Positions 1 through 9,700 of a stretch of DNA of 60,000 nucleotides are shown piece after piece (the stretch's first letter is position 1; the number at the start of each line of letters is the position of its first letter). Source of the DNA: Tubulanus polymorphus (Eukaryota > Nemertea > Palaeonemertea > Tubulaniformes > Tubulanidae); contig NC_134033.1 in the NCBI RefSeq assembly GCF_964204645.1, positions 188,001 through 248,000 on the forward strand. Direction: 5' to 3'. Below the pieces are notes generated by a model, which ran no database searches, was not told the origin of the DNA, and worked only from the letters and a program-made list of their open reading frames with translations. Both the position numbers and the translations under genes were made by a program.

Positions 1-297
1 CCTAGCCTGCTAGCTGAGGAGACAGGCTCCTCACAGAGGGCGCTGCTACCTAGCCTGCCAACTGAGGAGACAAGCTCCTCACAGAGGGCGCTACTCCCTA
101 GCCTGCTAGCTGAGGAGACAGGCTCCTCACAGAGGGCGCTGCTACCTAGCCTGCTAGCTGAGGAGACAGGCTCCTCACAGAGGGCTCCTAGCCTGCTGAC
201 TGGAGACCAGCTCCTCACAGGGGGCGCTGCTTCCTAGCCTGCTAGCTGAGGAGACAGGCTCCTCACAGAGGGCGCTGCTTCCTACCCTGCAGACTGA
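1..297. repeat. 48-bp minisatellite, about 6 units, in the last visible ZZEF1 intron
   Basis: Units start at 1, 49, 97, 145, 189, 233 and 281. Four are 48 bp and two are 44 bp. Each contains CTGAGGAGACAGGCTCCTC, a near-palindrome, followed by GGGCGCT. The array runs off the window edge and ends 22 bp downstream of the donor of the exon at 321-489. Confidence 0.9.
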
Positions 298-320
298 GTT
301 TCAGATGATTGATACGTTAC

Positions 321-756
321 CTTGAACTTGTAACCCCACTCACTGCCGTGACTGTCGGCTTGGAACAGAAAACGTAAATGTGGACCGTGAAAATGGACAC
401 ATTCTGTCCAGTTCTCAGATCCGACTTTCTTTTCAAATCGTTGTTTATTTCCTCGAGAATCTGTGAATTCTAAATAATCATCGACCAAACTGAAAATATA
501 AATCATTCACCCTATGACATCATTCACCCTTCCACATCATTCACCCTATGACATCATTCATGTCGTTAACTGACATTTAGTTTGAAACTTACGCCGTATA
601 AAGTTCACATTGCGGGTCGAATTCTACGAGGAACACGGATGTTCCCGGGTAGAAGAATGTTTGAGTCACGTGATCAGGACCTTTATAGTTGTGTTCTGAT
701 TCAATATTCCATGTGAATAAATTAGTAAAACTACTCGAGTTTTCAGCATTCTTCTC
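321..756 (-). CDS. ZZEF1: ZZEF1 exons 27-28: CUB-like beta-sandwich
   Basis: Exon 593-756 gives a segment starting EKNAENSSSFTNLFTWNIES and continuing EHNYKGPDHVTQTFFYPGTS and VEFDPQCELYTA. Exon 321-489 continues with LVDDYLEFTDSRGNKQRF, then HGPHLRFLFQADSHGSEWGY and KFK. The order and spacing reproduce the first of two CUB-like modules of vertebrate ZZEF1 (ESxHNYENN, DYLEFTD, EWGYKF). The last donor (AAG/GTAACG at 319-321) leaves phase 0, so the next exon lies beyond position 1. Confidence 0.92.
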
Positions 757-3700
757 CTGAAATCATAGCAATTATTGTATCAGTAGCAGCTGTGAGGTCT
801 GGAGCAAGGGGTGAGGTTTGGAGGGACGTGAGGGGAGCTGTGAGGTCTGGAGGGGGAGATGTGAGGTCTGGAGGGGGAGATGTGACGTCTGGAGGGGGAG
901 ATGTGAGGTCTGGAGGGGAGCGGTGAGGTCTGGGAGAGGATCACCGAGGAAAGTGAGGATGATGGAGGAAAGTGAGGATGATGGAGGAAAGTGAGGATGA
1001 GGGAGGGAAGTGAGGATGAAGATTCTCACCAGTACATTCAGTTGATTGCACACATTCAGTAAATGTTTGGTTTTTTCGACCAATAACAGCAGACGATCGG
1101 AAACCGCGACCAAATTCTTCGATGTAAATAATTTATGCATAATAACCAATGACAACAGCTGAAAACAATGAAATCTCACGATTAGAAAATAAACGTTGAA
1201 TTTACCGCAGTTTCTAGAATTAATGAAATATTTATTTTACCAAATGTCTAACGAGCAACGACAGAAAACTTGCTGATAAAAACTCGATTTTCAACGAAAG
1301 CGACTGAAAATATAAAATCAAACATTTAAAAAATTTAAATCTAACAGATTTTAACGGATGTCGCTGTTCGGCACTGACCTCGGAGTCGAGTTCAAGGTCA
1401 CTCAACTGCTGTAAGGCTTCAAGAGCTCGTGATATAATCATTGATAGATCTGTGAATAGAGAGAATTAACTGATCTTAACTGTGGAACTGTCTTCCACTT
1501 ACTGTGGATTTGTGTCCACACTGTGGAACTGTCTTCCACTTACTGTGGATTTGTGTCCACACTGTGGAACTGTCTTCCACTTACTGTGGATTTGTGTCCA
1601 CACTGTGGAACTGTCTTCCACTTACTGTGGATTTGTGTCCACACTGTGGAACTGTCTTCCACTTACTGTGGATTTGAGTCCACACTGTAGAACTGTCTTC
1701 CACTTACTGTGGATTTGTGTCCACACTGTGGAACTGTGCCCTTTAACTGTGGAACTGTCTTCCACTTACTGTGGATTTGTGTCCACACTGTGTGGAACTG
1801 TCTTCATCTTACTGTGGATTTGTGTCCACACTGTGGAACTGTCTTCCACTTACTGTGGATTTGTGTCCACACTGTGGAACTGTGCCCTTTAACTGTGGAA
1901 CTGTCTTCCACTTACTGTGGATTTGTGTCCACACTGTGGAACTGTGCCCTTTAACTGTGGAACTGTCTTCCACTTACTGTGGATTTGTGTCCACACTGTG
2001 TGGAACTGTCTTCATCTTACTGTGGATTTGTGTCCACACTGTGGAACTGTCTTCCACTTACTGTGGATTTGTGTCCACACTGTGGAACTGTGCCCTTTAA
2101 CTGTGGAACTGTCTTCCACTTACTGTGGATTTGTGTCCACACTGTGGAACTGTGCCCTTTAACTGTGGAACTGTCTTCCACTTACTGTGGATTTGTGTCC
2201 ACACTGTGGAACTGTGCCCTTTAACTGTGGAACTGTCTTCCACTTACTGTGGAACTGAGTCCACACTGTGGAACTGTGCCCTTTAACTGTGGAACTGTCT
2301 TCCACTTACTGTGGATTTGTGTCCACACTGTGGAACTGTGCCCTTTAACTGTGGAACTGTGACCACTAACTGTGGAACTGTGTCCACACTGTGGAACTGT
2401 GTCCACACTGTGGAACTGTGTTTCTTATGGTGGAATTTCTGAATTTCTAAACTTACACTGTATAAATATAGTTTGAATGTATTCCTTGTCGGTCTGGTTG
2501 ATTTTATCGGCCTCCAATTGGTGGCGACACCAGGCAATAAAACTCATCTGTAATGACGAGATCAGTTTAACGAGGTGCGATGATTCAGCCGGTGGTTGCT
2601 TGGTAACGGTTTGTTTCAGTGTTGCGGTGAACTCCGACCCGGCTACGGACCACAGAGTGTCCATTATTGATATCACATGTTCGCTGTTAAATTTCTACAA
2701 AAATAAAAACAAAATCTTTGAATTTTTATCAAAATTTCATCAAGATTTTCGTTTGTTTTTTGTTAGAATTTGTAGAATCTTACGGTAATTCCGACACCTT
2801 TTGGTAAATTGAGTAAACCACTCGGGTCGATGTGACTATAAAACTGACACAATGACTGAATGATCAGCTCAACAGACGGCAATCGTTGGCACTCTTCCAA
2901 CTAGAAATAAACAACAAACTTCAAAACATCAAAACCGTTTTAATTTAACGGCTATAATTTGAATTTTGAATTTTACAAACCGTTATATTTTCCATGAGTA
3001 AAAACAGTTGTTTCCTGCGAGCTTCTTTATCCGGGAAAAATACCGCAATTCCTTAAATAAGCAACACTTACAGCATTCAGTACATGTTACAATCTAAAAA
3101 CACGGGTTTGAGCTAAAAACTGGATTAAAACTTACCATTTTTAATGATATTCCGAGAGATAGCTACAAGTTTACTTTCACTGGCGACTGAGGTGGTGGCA
3201 CCATCACTGGCGAGTGAGGTGGTGGCACCATCACTGATGAGTGAGGTTGTGGCACTCTCACCGGCGAGTGAGGTTGAGGTACTGTCACTGGTGAGTGAGG
3301 TTGTGGTACTCTCACTGGCAAGTGAGGTTGTGGTACTTTCACTGGTGAGTGAGGTTGAGGTACTGTCACTGGTGAGTGAGGTTGTGGTACTCTCACTGGC
3401 AAGTGAGGTTGTGGTAGTCTCACTGGCGACTGAGGTCGAGGTGCCCTCACTGGCGATTGAGGTCGCGGTGCCTTCACTGGCGAGTGAGGATGTGGCACCG
3501 TCACTGGCGAGTGAGGTCGAGGTGCCCTCACTGGCGAGTGAGTTTGATGAGTTATCTATCACAGAACAGAGATGCTGGAACAGTAGTTGTGATGATTCAC
3601 TTTCATCTTGTTTTGATCCAGTCATTTGTGGCAGCAAATTGTGTAATAATTGTAAAGTCAACAAACGACATTGTTCAATTTCTGAGCAACTCCTACAAAA

Positions 3701-6700
3701 TAATCATCATCAATTCACACCTTTTTTAATGATAACTAGGCCTGGTTTTAGAGTAACTGGTTTTAAGAGTAGCGAGACCTGGTTTAAGTGTAACGAGACC
3801 TTGTTTAAGTGTAACGAGACCTTGTTTAAGTGTAACGAGACCTGGTTTAAGTGTAACGAGACCTGGTTTAAGAGTAGCGAGACCTGGTTTAAGTGTAACG
3901 AGACCTTGTTTAAGTGTAACGAGACCTGGTTTAAGTGTAACGAGACCTGGTTTAAGAGTAACGAGACCTGGTTTAAGTGTAACGAGACCTGGTTTAAGAG
4001 TAGCGAGACCTGGTTTAAGAGTAACGAGACCTGGTTTAAGAGTAGCGAGACCTGGTTTAAGTGTAACGAGACCTTGTTTAAGTGTAACGAGACCTGGTTT
4101 AAGTGTAACGAGACCTGGTTTAAGAGTAACAAGACCTGGTTTAAGAGTAGCGAGACCTGGTTTAAGTGTAACGAGACCTGGTTTAAGAGTAACGAGACCT
4201 GGTTTAAGTGTAACGAGACCTGGTTTAAGTGTAACGAGACCTGGTTTAAGAGTAACGAGACCTGGTTTAAGTGTAATGAGACCTGGTTTAAGTGTAATGA
4301 GACCTGGTTTAAGTGTAACTCACCAGTTGGTTTTTGTATTGTATAAACTCCACATGAGTTCCATAGTAACATCATTAACATCTAACCATTGATTGGACTG
4401 AGTTCGATAAAACTGACCTTTCTTCGAGCACTGGTGAAAAATATTCATCAAATTAATAAACTAATTAACAACAATAGTAATTAGCGCGTGTTAGTAATTA
4501 GTGTTACCTGTTCTTGAGCTATATCACATAGAAATGTTAACACGCAACAACTGATCTGGTATGGAGACACACTTTCTGGTAATTCCCTTAATGTTGCCTA
4601 AAATCATACAATTCATATCATTTATCAGTTTGAGGGACACAGACCCAGCAGCAGCTGGAGGGAGACTGACCCAGCAGCTGGAGCGAGACACCCAGCAGCT
4701 GGAGGGAGACACCCAGCAGCTGGAGGGAGACACCCAGCAGCTGGAGGGAGACACCCAGCAGCTGGAGGGAGACAGGCCCAGCAGCTGGAGGGAGACACCC
4801 AGCAGCTGGAGGGAGACACCCAGCAGCTGGAGGGAAACGGACCTTGTTGAATGGATAAACATCTTCACTGCGTTGACCGCAACCATAGAATTTCACACTG
4901 TTGACTCCGAGACTTTCGACTCCAGTTTGACGCGGTTCCATAAACCTTAATAATACATACTACAAAACAGAGAACATAATGATGATGTCATTGGGGGATT
5001 TATGGAAGGAGGCTACGATGATTTTGATTTCAAAATTCGCACCTTTCCGATCGGGAAATCCTCGAGAATGACCTCCGTCTCGTCCCAGTCGTCCTCCATC
5101 TTAAAACAAGCAGACGGAACATCTCCGGCCTCGTTCACAGGTTCACCGTCGCTTAGCAACGCAGCTGCCGGGGTCACGTGATCAAACCTCTCCAGGTTAC
5201 GGCTCAAATCAAACTCATCATCAAACAAATCATATCTGAAGAGTCAATCCAAACTGGGTTCTAATTCAGAGTCAATTTAAACTGGGTTCTAATTCAGAGA
5301 GTCAATCCAAACTGGGTTCTAATTCAGAGTCAATTTAAACTGGGTTCTAGATAAAACAGTTTTACAAAGTAAACTTACTTATCATTGTAGACAAATACGA
5401 ATCCATAACGAGGCCCTCGACCGCCCTTCTCAACCTGAATAATAAACACAGTGGATAGAATTCCACCCAGTTCCACAGCGGTACCAGTGAAACAATGTTC
5501 CACAGTGTATCACTACTGTGGAACTGGCTGCTGAAGATTCACTGAAGATTTATTTACCTTGATTTGTATTCTAGTTAGTTGAGCTGCCCGTTCTGGTTTG
5601 AAAAATAAATTCAATTTGATCACTCCACTTTCAGTTTGGAAATCTTTAAATTAAAAATTATAAACAGTAATAACACCAGGTGGCGGTAACCCACAACAAT
5701 TCTGGAACTGGATCCAAGGAGTGATAAATAATATCTTACTGGTAAATTCAGATGAATATGTATTTTTATCATGCGGTGAATTTGTTAATTTCAGTTTTGC
5801 GTCGCCACCAACAAAACGTAGAGCTAACGGATTTAGAGATTTCCTCCAGAACAGATCTCTTACTGTGACCATCCGTAGGAACAATGGTTTACATGGAATC
5901 ATCTGATTGTATTCTGAAATATATCATAAATCATACTGAGAGTCAACTACTGACTCCTGAGGAGTCAACTACTGACTCCTCAGGAGTCAACGACAGGAAC
6001 TGACTCCCGAGTCAACTGCAGGAACTGACTCCTGAGGAGTCAACTGCAGGAACTGACTCCTGAGGAGTCAACTACAGGAACTGTCTCCTGAGTCTAATAC
6101 CCACCTATAATTTTCTGCAATATGTTAAGCACTGCTGGAACGTTTCCACACGATAAACTGAATGATAGAATTATTTCAGCAACTTCTCCGCATAAACTAC
6201 CACCATCAGCATCATTACTGCTAGAAATACATCAATCACAAATACATCAATCACAAATACATCAATTACAAATACATCAATCACAAATACATCAATCACA
6301 AATACATCAATCACAAATACATCAATCATGATAATCAATAATTAATTAATTGAATGAATGGATAAAACGAACCTTTGTAAATTTGCTAAGAATGATTCGA
6401 CTTCTTTTAAAACGTGTTTTGTTAAGAATTTTGGGCGTTCGCTGCTCGCTTGAGACAAACACAGCGGTGGAATGTGTAACAGAGCATCTCTGAAATAAAC
6501 AATCAATAAATCAATCAACATGTACATGTGAGAGATGACATGTACATGTGAGAGATGACATGTACATGTGAGAGATGACATGTACATGTGAGATATAATA
6601 CCTGGTATGAAGTGTTAAACTATCTCGTAGCTGTGGAACGACTGTTTGACAAGCCGTTACAGTTGACGCCAGAATCTTCAAATACCAAATAACAGACGCA

Positions 6701-9700
6701 TCCAAAACACTAAAACCAGGATCCTTCACGACTCTACGTATAGAAAACAATAGACAGTTTACTGTCCGTCTGTCTACCGGGAACCTGAGACAATATTTGT
6801 CCCTAGAAATTCTTCATTTTATACAAACACAAACCACAATCTAAACAGACTGATAATATCTATACAGGTAAACTGTGGAGACTTGATATATCAGAATCCA
6901 AACACAAAGAAACTTAATATCATGTGAAAACTCAACATCAGGATCCAGTTCCACAGTTGTGAGTTCAGATTTGACTCATTGAAAATGAACTAATTTGAAC
7001 TCACAACTGTGGAACTGGATCCAGTATTGTAACTAACCTGAGACCCTGTATTTTAATGGCTCTAATTCTAGTATCACATCCATCAGACTGACATCTCTTT
7101 ATATTTATCTGTACGACTACAAAATATTCAAATTAAATTCACAATGTGAGATGGTTACCTCCATAAATCACCCTATGACATCATCGATTTTATCCTTTTG
7201 ACCCCAGTAGGAAAGATGGCTGCTGTTATAAATCCCCCTATGACATCATTACGGTACCTCTATGGAATGTCTGCACATTCTCCAGTAAAACTATGAATCC
7301 TTTCATATGACTGGGTACGTTAATGACCTTCACCTCTGTCAGCGGTTTCGGTACTTTCCCCACGGCGACGGTGATTGTGTTCGGCATGTAACTTTTATCG
7401 GTTGGACTGACGTATAGTGATAACCGTTTTAATACCACATTCGGCTTCATCCATAACCTACAAATAGACATACCACATACAGCGAGCTGACCTAACTAGC
7501 TGCAGCTGTGGACTGTAAACCCCGGGGGAGGGAGTCACTAGGGGGCGCTGTACGGGGGGGCTGATATTTACCGGATCCAGTGAGATCTAGCTGAACCGTC
7601 CGACTGTAAACCCCGGGGGAGGGAGTCACTAGGGGGCGCTGTACGGGGGGGCTGATATTTACCGGATCCAGTGAGATCTAGCTGAACCGTCCGACTGCCA
7701 ATAAGTCGATGTGTTTTCATCAAACAGATTATTTACATCGTTTGAATTTGAGGATAATTCGACAACTTGACAACATTTCATTTGAACGATCGGTCGTAAT
7801 TCCTCGTCTGCTGTTAACAGATCGTCTGCTGTCGACTCGACAACTAAAATACAACAATACAACAATTACAATCAAATCTTATATTGATGAGTTTGAAATA
7901 TCTGTTGAACTCAGTGAGTTTGGAATATCTCTGAAACTCAGTGAGTTTGAAATATCTGTTGAACTCGGTGAGTTTGTTCTTACCTCTTTCGCTGACTTTT
8001 TTCAGGACGTTTTTCAAAACTAGAGTTCGTAAACTGACGGCATTGTTGAATCCGTCGAGAGGAATGAATGGTAACGCTGTCACCGGGGAACGGTTTCTCT
8101 GTAAAAACTACAAACAACAACAACAAACACCGTTCAACTGAAACCTAAGTCTTCAAACATTTTCTAATTTTGTCACGATAAACTTACGTTGAGTAAACGA
8201 TCACCATGGCGACCAATAGAACATTTATCATCATTGAATACATCGATAAAACCTGAAAAATTTATCACAAAACTTCAAATTCAGCTAGAATTAGGGTTTA
8301 ACTGACATAAGGTCTTTTAGCTCATGTTTGTTCAACTGTCCGATGTGTACATGTTGAGCAGACGGACTCAATGACCTTGACCTCACACTCACCGGGTGTC
8401 AGCGAACACTCCTGTAGCGTCTCAATCACGTAACTCAGTTCCTCTTGTATATAAGTGTTGTTGTTCATCTTTTTAACGGCTTCGAGCATCGGTGAAATAT
8501 CAGCGGTTCCATTTCCTTCGACGTCAAATTTCTGAAACGCCGCGATACATTCATCTCGATCGACATGACGATTCATCATAAAATCACTGAACTGAGCTAA
8601 CGTTACAACCTCCTGAAATACAATCACTGAACTGAGCTAACGTTACAACCTCCTGAAATACAATCACTGAACTGAGCTAATGTAACAACCTCCTGAAATA
8701 CAATCACTGAACTGAGCTAACGTTACAACCTCCTGAAATACAATCACTGAACTGAGCTAACGTTACAACCTCCTGAAATACAATCACTGAACTGAGCTAA
8801 TGTTACAACCTCCTGAAATACAATCACTGAACTGAGCTAACGTTACAACCTCCTGAAATACAATCACTGAACTGAGCTAATGTAACAACCTCCTGAAATA
8901 CAATCACTGAACTGAGCTAATGTTACAACTTCCTGAAATACAATCACTGAACTGAGCTAACGTTACAACCTCCTGAAATACAATTACTGAACTGAGCTAA
9001 TGTTACAACCTCCTGAAATACAATCACTGAACTGAGCTAATGTTACAACTTCCTGAAATACAATCACTGAACTGAGCTAACGTTACAACCTCCTGAAATA
9101 CAATCACTGAAATGAGCTAATGTAACAACCTCCTGAAATACAATCACTGAACTGAGCTAATGTTACAACTTCCTGAAATACAATCACTGAACTGAGCTAA
9201 CATTACAACCTCCTGAAATACAATCACTGAACTGAGCTAATGTTACAACCTCCTGAAATACAATCACTGAACTGAGCTAACGTTACAACCTCCTGAAATA
9301 CAATCACTGAACTGAGCTAATGTAACAACCTCCTGAAATACAATCACTGAACTGAGCTAACGTTACAACCTCCTGAAATACAATCACTGAACTGAGCTAA
9401 TGTAACAACCTCCTGAAATACAATCACTGAACTGAGCTAACGTTATAACCTCCTGAAATACAATCACTGAACTGAGCTAACGTTACAACCTCCTGAAATA
9501 CAATCACTGAACTGAGCTAATGTAACAACCTCCTGAAATACAATCACTGAACTGAGCTAATGTTACAACCTCCTGAAATACAATCACTGAACTGAGCTAA
9601 TGTTACAACCTCCTGAAATACAATCACTGAACTGAGCTAACGTTACAACCTCCTGAAATACAATCACTGAACTGAGCTAACGTTACAACCTCCTGAAATA

